64,000 bases of DNA from an uncultured Phycisphaerales bacterium (GCA_937927975.1 CALEZT010000088.1:1-64000), one strand, 5' to 3'. Counted from the stretch's first letter, positions 1 to 8,860 are shown. The notes: generated from the letters alone by a model not told the origin. Program-made: numbers and translations.

Positions 1-337
1 AGGCCGGAGTAGCCACCGCTTTTTCAACCTTCAACTACCGATGGGACAAACTCCTTGTTCTTCCCTTGCGGCAAAGAACCTAGCCAGGAAAACAAGTTGT
101 GCCGCAGCCAAGAGTCCGTCGAATCGAAAGAGCGTCATAAACTACTGTGTGGCAAGATGTTACAGTGGCCCAGAATCAAAATCGAGCACGGAAGACAACG
201 TTTCGCGGGGTTGTAGTACAGAGAACGAAATGGGGAAGATCGTTTCACGTAGGCCTGTTCTTCGGCCTGGCATCCTGCAAGCTTCCTTGACCTGCCATCC
301 GCAAAGGGCTACCCTAGCGGATGGAACGAGGTGCAGA
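1..337. other. Left-edge region without a confident gene
   Basis: No convincing coding sequence lies here. An open frame from position 41 runs into the nucleotidyltransferase gene, but its first 90 or so residues are low-complexity and do not look like protein. The block CTTCAACTACCG at 29-40, followed four bases later by GACAAA, recurs in the structured element at 55652-55675. A small hairpin (GTTCTT/AAGAAC, about 57-79) follows it. This may be a remnant of the same repeat family. Confidence 0.4.
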
Positions 338-805
338 ATGCAGGACTATCGAGCAGAAATGACAGGCGAACGCGGTGGAGCACTGGCAGTTGAAGGGGTG
401 CGGCCCGATGCCCGGCTGGCAACCTGTGACGTCACGCCCGACCTGATCGCCTATGTGGTCGAGAAGATCGTTCAGTCGATTGGACCGCGGCAGATCATCC
501 TCTTTCGCTCGCGCAGCCGGGGACAGGAGACAGCGTCCAGCGACCTCGACCTGTTCGTGATCCAGGACACCGGCCGACCGAACCGCCAAGTCCGCCGGGA
601 GATCGAGCACCTGCTGTGGGGTCGGCGGTTCCCGGTGGATCTGATTGTCGCAACGCCCGAACAGGTCGACCACAACGTAGCCGACGGCAATCCCTTCTAC
701 ACGCAGCACATCCTGACCGAGGGAAAGGTCCTCTATGAGCGGGGGGCAATGACCGGCCGAGCGAGACGGTGGATCGGTGGCTGCGCTACGCCGAAGGCGA
801 TCTGA
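338..805 (+). CDS. MNT-type nucleotidyltransferase domain protein, probably degenerate
   Basis: This is a minimal nucleotidyltransferase of the kind that pairs with HEPN proteins in MNT/HEPN toxin-antitoxin modules. In known modules the MNT protein nucleotidylates its HEPN partner. The sequence IILFRSRSRG followed by SSDLDLFVI matches the GS-x10-DxD catalytic signature. The first Gly of the GS motif is Arg here (codon cgc where ggc is expected), which should damage nucleotide binding. The start is uncertain. ATG 338 or ATG 359 both fit, because the conserved fold begins near the DVTPDLIAYVV segment. The downstream partner is frameshifted, so the locus is probably decaying. Confidence 0.6.
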   Translation: MQDYRAEMTGERGGALAVEGVRPDARLATCDVTPDLIAYVVEKIVQSIGPRQIILFRSRSRGQETASSDLDLFVIQDTGRPNRQVRREIEHLLWGRRFPVDLIVATPEQVDHNVADGNPFYTQHILTEGKVLYERGAMTGRARRWIGGCATPKAI

Positions 806-1045
806 CCGTTGCGGAACATGAGATGCAGCGCCCGTCGCCCGTTTACCATACGGTCTGTTTCCTCTGCCAGAGTGCTGCCGAGAAGTTCCTCAAGGGTTCT
901 TGATTTCGCGAGGGTGGACTCTGGAGAAGACACACGATCTCATCCAACTGCTCGGCTGGTGCGCCGATTACGACACCGAACTGGCATGCATGATCACCGA
1001 AGGATCGCTTTTGAACGAGTACATCGTGGCTGGCCGCCAATCTAG
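749..1045 (+). pseudogene. Frameshifted HEPN domain gene (MNT partner)
   Basis: Two frames together spell a HEPN protein. One frame gives VDRWLRYAEGDLTVAEHEM to CQSAAEKFLKGS and then stops at about 905-907. The next frame continues with SRGWTLEKTHDLIQLL, then CADYDTELACMITEGSLLN and EYIVAGR. The AEKFLKA-type motif and the HDL motif are typical of HEPN proteins encoded just after an MNT gene. The likely ATG at 749 is also out of frame with the WLRYAEGDL segment, so there may be a second indel, unless translation starts at GTG 769. The gene overlaps the end of the nucleotidyltransferase gene, as in intact modules. It appears inactive. Confidence 0.65.
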
Positions 1046-1080
1046 AAGGCTATGAAACCCTGCACCAACAATTCAGCGTC

Positions 1081-1434
1081 ATGCTCGACCCCACTGTATT
1101 CCACTACGAATTTTCCGAGGGCGATCTGACGCGGATTCAGACGCTTGTGAATGAGCTTCGAGATCTGATTGTCGCATCGGAGGAATTGGAAGAGCGTCAC
1201 AAGCGCCGTGTCCTCGGCAGACTTGAGAAGCTGCAATCCGAGTTGCACAAGAAGGTGTCGGACCTATCGTGGTTCTGGGGCGAAATCATTGAAGCGAGCC
1301 TCGCCGCAAAGATCATCGGGGAGAATGCCAAGCCTATTGTGGACAGGATACGCGAAATCGTCGGCATCGTTTGGCCGGTGGAAGCACGTGCCTTCGATCT
1401 GCCCAGCGATACCCCGTTCAAGCTACCCGGCTAG
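1081..1434 (+). CDS. Hypothetical helical protein, probably lacking its N-terminus
   Basis: The 117-residue product is mostly charged helix, for example ELEERHKRRVLGRLEKLQSE. Its C-terminal part (KPIVDRIREIVGIVW, then LPSDTPFKLPG) resembles, from memory, the C-terminus of a widespread family of uncharacterised bacterial proteins. The frame is open for about 20 codons before ATG 1081 (LEGYETLHQQFSV), and those residues also look like the family. The upstream boundary runs directly into the HEPN remnant near 1035. I read it as a 5'-truncated fragment fused to the decaying toxin-antitoxin locus. Its function is unknown. Confidence 0.4.
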   Translation: MLDPTVFHYEFSEGDLTRIQTLVNELRDLIVASEELEERHKRRVLGRLEKLQSELHKKVSDLSWFWGEIIEASLAAKIIGENAKPIVDRIREIVGIVWPVEARAFDLPSDTPFKLPG

Positions 1435-1700
1435 ACGGATGGAAGGCTCGGCCCAACGTCCCGACCATCTCTCGGGGGAAGGCCGGAGGCCGGGGTCAAG
1501 TCTTAACGATTAAACTGGCTCATCCCGGGGGCCGAGGAACCTGCGTCTTGTCTCGGATAAAGTACCTGACACCGTCGCATTCCCAGACTCCGTGGCCCCG
1601 TGGCTCCGTGTGAGAACCACGTCCTTCTCTTGCCGTCGCCTGCGGAGAAGAAATCGGCCGCCAAAGCACAATCGAACGGCAGCCCCCCGGAGTTCCCATT

Positions 1701-2306
1701 TCAGGATGCTTGCCGCCGCAGCCGCGTTCCGGCATATCCCAAACCGAGCATTCCGAGCAGAGCGGCACCAGGCACCGGAACCACCGCGGCTGTACCAGTG
1801 AAGCTGGCTTCGTAGAACGCAGCATATGGCGTACTCACACGGTGATTAGAGACTATCTGGAAGCCCACTGTCCGGACGTTGGCAGCCGTGAAAGCGAAAG
1901 TCTGCATGGCAAAGGTGTCAGTAGCCTCACCGCCGAAGACACCGATTTCTTGAGAGGACGAGTCGTAGAGGTTGAGTACGAAACCTTTGACGCCATCACC
2001 ATCGTTCTGCATACTGCCCGCGTTGTTCCACAGATTGAAGCCCGTGAGATCGTACGCGGCACCCAAGTCGAATCTGACGGTGTACGGCCCTGTGAAGGTG
2101 CCTGTTTCATACCCGAGAGCCAGCCACTTGCTCGTGTCGGGGTTGCCGTCGATTACATTGGCAATGGCCGATCCCAGACTGACATACGCGATTGGATCAG
2201 TAGTTATGCCACTAATGGGCGTAAGGTCGGCAGCCGCAACACCTTGAATCAAACCGACGGCTAGCAGAACGCCTGCTGGCAACAGAGTAAAACCGCTATT
2301 TCTCAT
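1701..2306 (-). CDS. PEP-CTERM sorting domain protein with discoidin-like fold
   Basis: This is a 201-residue secreted protein. It has an N-terminal signal peptide (MRNSGFTLLPAGVLLAVGLI, cleavage near GVAAA). The middle (DGNPDTSKWLALGYETG, then YTVRFDLGAAYDLTGFNLW) resembles a discoidin or galactose-binding module. The C-terminus has the sorting signature: VPVPGA, a hydrophobic stretch and LRRQAS. In PEP-CTERM systems such tails are cut by an exosortase at the membrane and the protein is released or anchored with exopolysaccharide. No exosortase gene is in this window. The start is supported by GAGGAG about 6 bases before the ATG. It is transcribed alone. Confidence 0.75.
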   Translation of the reverse strand: MRNSGFTLLPAGVLLAVGLIQGVAAADLTPISGITTDPIAYVSLGSAIANVIDGNPDTSKWLALGYETGTFTGPYTVRFDLGAAYDLTGFNLWNNAGSMQNDGDGVKGFVLNLYDSSSQEIGVFGGEATDTFAMQTFAFTAANVRTVGFQIVSNHRVSTPYAAFYEASFTGTAAVVPVPGAALLGMLGLGYAGTRLRRQAS

Positions 2307-2434
2307 ACACAGCTCCTCTCATTTGCCAATCAAACTGTATCACTCTTCCTTGCCAACTCTCTAACATGAACTGGCACATTATCCGGGGGCAGGTCAAACC
2401 ACCCAACCACATTCCGGAATATTCCAGACCGACA

Positions 2435-2456
2435 AGCCGAGCGACAGTCCCTATTT
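2435..2456 (+). repeat. GGGACAGTCCC-type short repeat, copy 1
   Basis: The copy reads agccgagcgacagtccctat. It matches the other copies at 2634, 6053 and 8929 over about 20 bases. The core GGGACAGTCCC is palindromic except for its centre. Confidence 0.6.
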
Positions 2457-2633
2457 GCTATTGCTCACGGCTCAAAACTCACCAGCCTCAAACCAACCTG
2501 TCGGGCTTCAATCTCACGATTGCTTATCAGATCGATCAACAATGATTCTACTGTTGGTTCCGGACAACTCAAGTAGCAAAAGGGCAAGAATGCTGCGAAA
2601 GTGGAAAAATACGTACAAATACGTAGGGAGCGG

Positions 2634-2654
2634 GCCGAGGGACAGTCCCTATTC
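2634..2654 (+). repeat. GGGACAGTCCC-type short repeat, copy 2
   Basis: The copy reads gccgagggacagtccctatt and is the best match to the consensus of the four copies. It lies in an otherwise empty intergenic region. Confidence 0.65.
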
Positions 2655-2826
2655 ATCACTATTTGTCAGGGCGATCTGGGCGTCTTTGCGAGAGCCGAGC
2701 GACCCGCAACGGATCGTGAACCGCGAAGAACAGGCGGATCGCAAAGCGTAACCCATTATATACATTGAGGTTAGCTCCTTTCTCGGTGAACTCCATGTCT
2801 CAGTGGTGGACCATTCCATCTTGTAG

Positions 2827-2843
2827 GGTGTGCCGTGCACACC
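2827..2843. repeat. 7-bp inverted repeat, GGTGTGC/GCACACC
   Basis: GGTGTGC and GCACACC are separated by three bases (CGT). This could form a small hairpin or be a protein-binding palindrome. It lies in a gene-free region and I know no specific function for it. Confidence 0.35.
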
Positions 2844-3176
2844 ATCCACCGGGCAGGCCCGCTCAAAGCCATGCGTGGCGCCGCTTCCATGCTACTGGCT
2901 CAGAGCGGAATACCTCTTCCGCACGCCGCTTCGGGCGTGCCGGAATCATGGGAGTACGCAAAAACCGGAGGAACCCCAAAATACGTAGTCAGCACAGTAG
3001 ACGCAAGCGGAAACGGGGCAATACAATGGGGCAACTCGGCTTACTGTATTCGCCGTGCAGACTCGCGCGAACAAGCCTACGGTTCGCCTTGTAGTCCCGC
3101 GCGAGCAAGATAGAGGATGATCGCACTCGTGTCGGATCTGTCGATTGGCAGTTGTTCTATTTGGAAGGGAGAACGC

Positions 3177-6038
3177 ATGGTTGCGTCGCACTCACGCTGT
3201 ATCCTGGCCTTCACGTGTCTGTGCCTTGGGATTGCCGGCAACCGCTGCCTAAGGGCAAAGGAAGACGTGCTCTCCGAGGGGCATGGCGTCCCGGCCGACG
3301 ACAGGAAGCTCTACGGGTCTTTTCAGACGGGCTTGAATCGATTGATCGAGGAGGGCCGGAACATCAAGATCGAGACAATCGTGGGGCAGTTGCATCGCAG
3401 CAGCCATCCAATGGCCTTGCCCCATATTCCGACGAGGAAGATGGCCCTTCCCGAGTTGTACCAGAACTGCCGCAACGGCGTGCTGGTCGTCGGACATCTC
3501 TACAACTGCACGGACTGCGGACGACAACATCCCAGCATAGCGGGTGGATTCGCCATAACTGAATCGGGGGTGATCGTCACGAGTTATCATGTCGTCAATA
3601 GGCCAGATTCTCTGGTCATGGGAGCCATGACAGCCGACGGCAGAGTGTTTTCCGTCAAAGAAGTCCTGGCCGCCGACAAAGAAGGCGATGTCGCCATTCT
3701 ACAACTCGATGACTCGGGTCTGGCGCCTCTGGCCCTTTCTCCCGAGGTGTCCGTGGGAGCCTCCGTCGCTGTAATCGGGCATCCGGCCAACCAGTTTTAC
3801 ACCCTGACTCCGGGCATTGTCTCCCGCCATTTCGCGCTCCAAATCAACGGCCGGCAAGTCCCTTGGATCGCGTCAACCGCCGATATCGGCGCCGGCGTCA
3901 GCGGGGCGCCGCTACTGAATGAATGCGGGGTGGTCCTTGGGGTGGCCTCTCGAACCCGATCCACCCGCCCCACGAAACCGGAAGACCATCAGCCGCCTGC
4001 CTCGATAACAACCAGCTTGTTCACGCCTGCCGAGGCCGTCCTGCGTCTGATCCGCGGTCCTGCATCGAATGCCTCGGAGAGACCCACCCCCGCCGTCGCG
4101 GACCACACAGACCGCGCACTGCTCCCACAAGTTCCGCCTCTTCAGCCTCAGCCCGCCGAGAACGCGGTTCGTACCCCCATGACGGGCCCCGTCTCCGTGG
4201 CGACTTTTCTGAAGAGGCCGTCGACCGAGAAGCCCGGATTCGCCATTGCGAAAGAGAACCTCGAATTCTCCGAGGATATGCAGCCCTGCGTCGAGAACCT
4301 CAAGAAGATCGATGGGGCCATCGTGAAGTATCACGAGGATCATGGCAAGCCGCCCGACTGGCTCTCGGATCTTGTGCCAGACTACTTGAGTGCGGAGACG
4401 CTGCTGTGCCCGAAAGACCCGGCACATGCCTCACTGTCGGCACCCGATCCTAAACTGCCCTGCAGCTATTCGTGGCAACTGTCGTCGGCTTCGTCTCCCT
4501 TCATGGAGAATCCGGTACCCTATCGCACCTTCAAGGAACGACAAGTCCCGATGTATGGCGGTGTTGTACCCATGGTGCGTTGCATGCATCACCGCGACAG
4601 CAGAATCCTGAATCTCTCTATCGACGGCCGGATTTACTGGAGCCGGCTCGTTTGGGAATCGTTGTTTCAACCAGCGATCCCCCAAAGCAACGTGGAGCGA
4701 CTGTCGAACAGGCCGATGGTGCCCGTGTCCAGTTCAGGATCTCGTGTAGTAGCCAAAGTGTCCCTCGAACACACCACAGACCTACGTGAATGGGGGATAG
4801 GCTACTCTCAACCTCTCGCTATTCACCTATCCGCGGATGAACCGCCTCAGACCTGGCGATTGCCACAGATCGATGATGCCGTTCAGAGACGCTTCTGGGC
4901 TCAGCAGAGTTTCGGTCGCAAGACCACGATGAACATAGTTGTTCGCACCCCTCACAGCCCGGAGGCTGGTCCCTGGGATGTCTTTGTAGCCTTCGACACG
5001 GACGTGGATTTCAGCGAGAAAGTGCCCGTTACCATTCGGACGCGCTCAGGCGAGAAGATCGAATTTGCCGTGGCCTATGAGGCTGTCGCCAAGCAGCCAT
5101 ATGCCATTTGGATTTCTCCGAACACGTCGAATGCTGGACGTTATTCGCTGGCCTACCACCGAGCCTGCATCCGAACGGGCACAACCGATGTCTTGGGGAG
5201 GCAGTATGGGATCGCATTGATCGATGACGACGGGGACGGGCTCTATTCCCATTCCCAAGGTACGGCGGTGCTCATTAGCCGCAAGGTGGATGGACATAGG
5301 ACCCACGATAACCGTGCCACGGCTGATTCTCCCATCCGGATTGGGGAGTCGGACTACTTCACCATTGAGATCAGCGACGACGGTTCCTCGTGCCTGCTGC
5401 GAGCCGCAGAGTATGGTATTCTCGCCGGCTCCGTGATGCAGGAATCTCTCCGCACTCCCATATCTCACGCACGGGTGAGAATAACCCCGTATGAATTCGA
5501 GGCGTCCACCGACCCCAGCGGACGATATGAGATGCGTCTACCTGTCGGAAAATACTACGAAGCGGAGATATCCGCCCGGGGATACATCCCGCAGCACATC
5601 CGCCGAATCCCCTGGATTTCGAATGGGACCGCGGCGAACCTGAGCGTGAATCTCAGCTTGGCCAAGATGCCCCGTAGTGGAGAGGTGACTCTGTATGACG
5701 GTGATTCATTCCATTTCCTTTCTGGCCAGAGACACAAGCACACGGGTGGCGATTTCTATTTCCGCTGTCACGAGAACCAATCCAGGTTCTTGGCGAATAA
5801 TGTCCATCAGGGCGGGTTAGTAGATCTGGGGCCGTTGCAGTCGTCCTTGGACGCTGTAAGACCTCCGATGGCAGAATACAGCCGCTTTGGGGTCCTGGCT
5901 GTCATAGGGCATGTCTATGTCTCACCGGCAAGACAAGGCGAGTACGGCTGCCACATCATATTCAGAGTCACGGAGATCAACGAGGGCAAATCGTGCACGC
6001 TGAACTACTACTACAGGCAGAGTGAATCAAGCCATTGA
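3177..6038 (+). CDS. Secreted trypsin-like serine protease with carboxypeptidase-regulatory-like domain
   Basis: This is a protein of about 953 residues. ATG 3177 is preferred over the upstream frame start because AAGGGAGA precedes it and a signal peptide follows (CILAFTCLCLGIAG). The first third has a chymotrypsin/DegP-like fold. The likely catalytic triad is His in TSYHVV, Asp in GDVAIL and Ser in GVSGAPL, where HtrA proteins have GNSGGPL. A segment near residues 370-480 (KKIDGAIVKYHEDHG, then SAETLLCPKDP) resembles the processed tail of type II pseudopilin-like proteins, without an N-terminal helix. Near residue 780 a carboxypeptidase-regulatory-like beta-sandwich follows (STDPSGRYEMRLPVGKYYEA). 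No PDZ domain is evident. The substrate is unknown. Confidence 0.7.
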   Translation: MVASHSRCILAFTCLCLGIAGNRCLRAKEDVLSEGHGVPADDRKLYGSFQTGLNRLIEEGRNIKIETIVGQLHRSSHPMALPHIPTRKMALPELYQNCRNGVLVVGHLYNCTDCGRQHPSIAGGFAITESGVIVTSYHVVNRPDSLVMGAMTADGRVFSVKEVLAADKEGDVAILQLDDSGLAPLALSPEVSVGASVAVIGHPANQFYTLTPGIVSRHFALQINGRQVPWIASTADIGAGVSGAPLLNECGVVLGVASRTRSTRPTKPEDHQPPASITTSLFTPAEAVLRLIRGPASNASERPTPAVADHTDRALLPQVPPLQPQPAENAVRTPMTGPVSVATFLKRPSTEKPGFAIAKENLEFSEDMQPCVENLKKIDGAIVKYHEDHGKPPDWLSDLVPDYLSAETLLCPKDPAHASLSAPDPKLPCSYSWQLSSASSPFMENPVPYRTFKERQVPMYGGVVPMVRCMHHRDSRILNLSIDGRIYWSRLVWESLFQPAIPQSNVERLSNRPMVPVSSSGSRVVAKVSLEHTTDLREWGIGYSQPLAIHLSADEPPQTWRLPQIDDAVQRRFWAQQSFGRKTTMNIVVRTPHSPEAGPWDVFVAFDTDVDFSEKVPVTIRTRSGEKIEFAVAYEAVAKQPYAIWISPNTSNAGRYSLAYHRACIRTGTTDVLGRQYGIALIDDDGDGLYSHSQGTAVLISRKVDGHRTHDNRATADSPIRIGESDYFTIEISDDGSSCLLRAAEYGILAGSVMQESLRTPISHARVRITPYEFEASTDPSGRYEMRLPVGKYYEAEISARGYIPQHIRRIPWISNGTAANLSVNLSLAKMPRSGEVTLYDGDSFHFLSGQRHKHTGGDFYFRCHENQSRFLANNVHQGGLVDLGPLQSSLDAVRPPMAEYSRFGVLAVIGHVYVSPARQGEYGCHIIFRVTEINEGKSCTLNYYYRQSESSH

Positions 6039-6052
6039 CCCTTTGCAGAGAA

Positions 6053-6073
6053 GGCCGAGGGACAATCCCTATT
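6053..6073 (+). repeat. GGGACAGTCCC-type short repeat, copy 3
   Basis: The copy reads gccgagggacaatccctatt. It lies between the convergent ends of the protease and beta-helix genes. Its right side supplies the stop codon of the minus-strand beta-helix gene. Confidence 0.6.
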
Positions 6074-7712
6074 TATCCCCTTGATCCCCAAGCCGGTTTG
6101 TGGGGCGTCGAGGGGGCAGTCTTTGCTTATCCGACTGGCGGCAGCCCAGGTCCCTCCAGGGACTGTCCGGACTGGCGGCGCCGATGCAGGGAGAAAGCGC
6201 GTCGAGACGGAAATCGCCGTGTTCGGGATCGACGAACCGCGGGTCGGCGCTGATGTTGCCGTTGCCGGCCCATTCGGCTGCGACGATGTCGCAGTAGCTG
6301 ATGTGGATGTCGGACTGGACATAAGGCGACTGAACGTACACAGGCGCCGTAGCGTCCACGATCGAGTTGGTCACGTAGAAGAGGATTCTGCCCGTCTTCA
6401 CGCCGGACTTGTTGTGCGACTGGATTCCCACATCCAGAAAGCCCGGCGATCGGGTCGTAACGACCGTCGTGTGATCGATCTGAACCACGGTGGTCGAACC
6501 TTCATGGCTCTTGGCGACGATGCTCGCGAAGGTGGGGTCTTCGGGGGCCAGATTGTTGCCGACGACGAGGCAGCGATGGATCGCGGTTTCGCCGCCGAAG
6601 ACGCTGACGGCCTTTTCCTTGCAGCCTCGAACGATGCAGTCTTCGATGAGGACGTCGGAGCCGAGGGTGTCGATCCCGTCGTCGTCCATGCCGGCAACGA
6701 CGCTGCGGGCCAGCCTGCACAGTTGCCCCGGAAGCTGGCTGTGAATGTAGATGCCGTCGGCGTCGTCCCTGGCGCGCATCTCCATGATCCAGCCGTCCTC
6801 GAACGACACCGACGTTTCCGCGATTTCCGGGCCCATCACCGAGCGTGCCAGCAGCGTGTGCCGGAACGTCAGTTCCGTCCCGCGCGCAGCCTGCATGATC
6901 TTGCCCGCGTGGTCGGTGATCGAGGCGTGGTCGAATACCAGGGTGGACCCCGACGCCCGGACGGCCGGCCCGGAGTTCGAGTGTCCGACCTTCGGCGAGC
7001 GTCCGGCCTGCATGATCTCCGTGTAGCGGTACGTGGAGGGTCCCGCGTCGTTGTGGTGCAGTTCGCCCCAGTTGCTTCCGGGCGCAAAGGCCGTGAACGT
7101 GACCGGGGAGGCGGCGACGCCGAGCGACTGGATCGCCCCTTGCACGTCGATGTCCGTGCCCTCGGTCCCCGAGGCGGCCCCATCGATCAGCACGAGCGTT
7201 CCTGGAGACAGCGTCAGCGTGACCCCGGCGGGAATCGTGAGGTCGCCGCCCTGGACGTGGTACACGCCGCTCCAGGTCTGTGATTCGCGAAGGCTCCCGG
7301 AGACGACGTGAACCGGCCTGCCCGTCCAGTCGGCAAGCGGGACCGTCTTCTCCAAACCCTCGGCCGACACCGTCAGCTCGAAATCCCCGCTGCCGGTGAA
7401 GGTCACCAGGACGCTGCCCAGACCGTTGCACAAGACCAGCCGATCGATGGAAGCCTCGATGGCCGGGTTGCCTGATACCGACAGAACCGCGTTGGCATCC
7501 CAGACGTCTTTGTCGACGGCGCCGTCGCGCCCTGTGATGTGAACCCGCACCAGGACCGGGATTCCGGGCAGAAAACTGTCCCGGACGATCAGGTCCAGCT
7601 TTGGCGTGTTCGGATCAGCCACAGCCTCGGCAAAGACGCCCGCCTCCAGTGACAGAACCGCAGAGACCGCCCAAATAGAGACGATGACAACCAAGCGTGT
7701 TCTCAACCGCAT
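6069..7712 (-). CDS. Secreted right-handed beta-helix repeat protein
   Basis: The product has 547 residues with a signal peptide (LVVIVSIWAVSAVLSLEAG). After a beta-sandwich-like N-terminal part (about 40-140), the segment VQGGDLTIPAGVTLTLSPGT starts a parallel beta-helix. Its rungs include DGIDTLGSDVLIEDCIVRG and AIHRCLVVGN. The C-terminus has the ADPRFVDPEHGDFRLDALSP signature common in such proteins. This fold is used by polysaccharide lyases and surface proteins, and no catalytic residues can be assigned. A strong sigma70-like promoter lies upstream. The last residues look low-complexity and the stop codon falls inside a dispersed repeat. Confidence 0.75.
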   Translation of the reverse strand: MRLRTRLVVIVSIWAVSAVLSLEAGVFAEAVADPNTPKLDLIVRDSFLPGIPVLVRVHITGRDGAVDKDVWDANAVLSVSGNPAIEASIDRLVLCNGLGSVLVTFTGSGDFELTVSAEGLEKTVPLADWTGRPVHVVSGSLRESQTWSGVYHVQGGDLTIPAGVTLTLSPGTLVLIDGAASGTEGTDIDVQGAIQSLGVAASPVTFTAFAPGSNWGELHHNDAGPSTYRYTEIMQAGRSPKVGHSNSGPAVRASGSTLVFDHASITDHAGKIMQAARGTELTFRHTLLARSVMGPEIAETSVSFEDGWIMEMRARDDADGIYIHSQLPGQLCRLARSVVAGMDDDGIDTLGSDVLIEDCIVRGCKEKAVSVFGGETAIHRCLVVGNNLAPEDPTFASIVAKSHEGSTTVVQIDHTTVVTTRSPGFLDVGIQSHNKSGVKTGRILFYVTNSIVDATAPVYVQSPYVQSDIHISYCDIVAAEWAGNGNISADPRFVDPEHGDFRLDALSPCIGAASPDSPWRDLGCRQSDKQRLPPRRPTNRLGDQGDK

Positions 7713-7770
7713 CCTCCCGTTCTTCCAGAGGACCCTTAGGACAGTCCTGACATACAGCCGAGTCTATGCT

Positions 7771-7799
7771 ATTATAGTGACGAATGTCCGAAGAGTCAA
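7771..7799 (-). promoter_or_regulatory. Sigma70-type promoter for the beta-helix gene
   Basis: On the minus strand, TTGACT (7799-7794) and TATAAT (7776-7771) are 17 bases apart, about 60 bases before the start at 7712. Confidence 0.65.
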
Positions 7800-8105
7800 A
7801 TCGCCGGCGGAGTCCGTGCGCACGGCGGCTTCCGCACGGGGTCTGAGCAGTTCTGTCGTCGAAGCCAGGCACGCCCGAAGCGGTCGTGCGAAGGACATCT
7901 TGCCGCTGTGGGGCGGGCCTCAGTGCCGGACCTGCACATTTCACATTCCGAGCAACCGGGTGTTGTGCTTGGTTCGGCTCACGCGCGGGTGGGGCCTTTG
8001 CGGATTGTCCGAGTTTCGCTTTCTTGCGGATTTCCGACGCGGATGCGACGGGAGCCGGGCCACCGTGTCGTCACAATCGGCGATAGCGCCGTCGCGATTA
8101 CGTCA

Positions 8106-8133
8106 TTGACAGTCCATGCAGTGCGACTATAAT
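8106..8133 (+). promoter_or_regulatory. Consensus sigma70 promoter for PEP-CTERM gene
   Basis: TTGACA (8106-8111) and TATAAT (8128-8133) are 16 bases apart, which is a perfect match to both hexamers. The start codon is at 8235, so the leader is about 95 bases long. Confidence 0.75.
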
Positions 8134-8234
8134 GATACTGGAGCCTCTTCAAGGGAACATCAAGGCAGCATCGTGCCGGCCGCAGGAATCACACGGCCTG
8201 CGTTCATACAACGGTTTTCTGAAAGGGGACGAAG

Positions 8235-8837
8235 ATGAAATGGAAACTGGCAGGGCTGGCAATTCTCATCTGTCTTTCAGCGGTGCCCGCGTCTGAGGCC
8301 GCGGTGAATGTGGCGCTCAATGCGGACGTGACCTTGCACGGCACGTTCTTCACCGACGGCTGGGGCGCCGGTCTCACCGTGGACGGGGCCACCGTCGTCG
8401 ACGGCGTCTTCTTCCCGCTGTGGCATCAATGGGACCAGGGACCCGTGTGGTGGAGCGGCAGCGACCCGTGGATCGAGATCGACATGGGCGGTCCCCAAAC
8501 GATCAGCGGCTTGATCGTGCAGGCTGACAACAACGACGGTTACCGCGTCTCGGCGTGGGACGCCGGATCGAGCAGTTGGACATCCATCTGGGAACTCCCG
8601 ATTGAATACAATTGGGGCGTATTCACGCGTCCCAACAAGAACGATGATACGGAGGTCTTCTGGCTTGGCTCGTCGATCACGACGGACCGCCTTCGCGTCG
8701 AAGGATATGGCGGTGATTCGCTGTATGCCGTTTCGGAAGTGCAGGCGTTCAGCGTGATTCCCGCCCCCGGCGCAATCCTGCTCGGCGCGCTCGGCGCCGG
8801 CATGGTCGGCTGGATGCGGCGACGCAGAGCCCTGTAG
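8235..8837 (+). CDS. PEP-CTERM sorting domain protein with discoidin-like fold
   Basis: This is a 200-residue secreted protein. The signal peptide is MKWKLAGLAILICLSAV with cleavage near ASEAA. The body (DPWIEIDMGGPQTISGLIVQ, then RLRVEGYGGDSLYAVSEVQA) is typical of F5/8-type-C or discoidin-like carbohydrate-binding modules. The C-terminus VIPAPGAILLGALGAGMVGW followed by MRRRRAL is a sorting tail with PAPG in place of PEP. GAAAGGGG precedes the ATG. The gene has a consensus sigma70 promoter and a downstream hairpin terminator, so it is a single-gene unit. Confidence 0.8.
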   Translation: MKWKLAGLAILICLSAVPASEAAVNVALNADVTLHGTFFTDGWGAGLTVDGATVVDGVFFPLWHQWDQGPVWWSGSDPWIEIDMGGPQTISGLIVQADNNDGYRVSAWDAGSSSWTSIWELPIEYNWGVFTRPNKNDDTEVFWLGSSITTDRLRVEGYGGDSLYAVSEVQAFSVIPAPGAILLGALGAGMVGWMRRRRAL

Positions 8838-8860
8838 GGATCTTGAATCCCGGCGTTTTC

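Larger units (their letters stand above)
2307..3176. other. 870-bp intergenic region with repeats
   Basis: I see no convincing gene here. It holds two copies of the GGGACAGTCCC-type repeat (2435-2456 and 2634-2654), a hairpin-forming inverted repeat at 2827-2843, and AT-richer stretches. It separates the divergent PEP-CTERM gene and protease gene. Short open frames lack ribosome binding sites and protein-like composition. Confidence 0.5.
7713..8234. other. Intergenic region with divergent promoters
   Basis: About 520 bases separate two divergent secreted-protein genes. Each side has a recognisable promoter (7771-7799 on minus, 8106-8133 on plus). I see no gene in between. Confidence 0.6.

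Noticed and set aside
2455..2751. Short open frames in the 2.3-3.1 kb intergenic region
   Set aside because: They cross the repeat copies, lack ribosome binding sites and do not look like protein.
6081..7283. A 400-codon plus-strand open frame antisense to the beta-helix gene
   Set aside because: It is a GC-rich shadow frame; the minus-strand product has a signal peptide, family motifs and a promoter.
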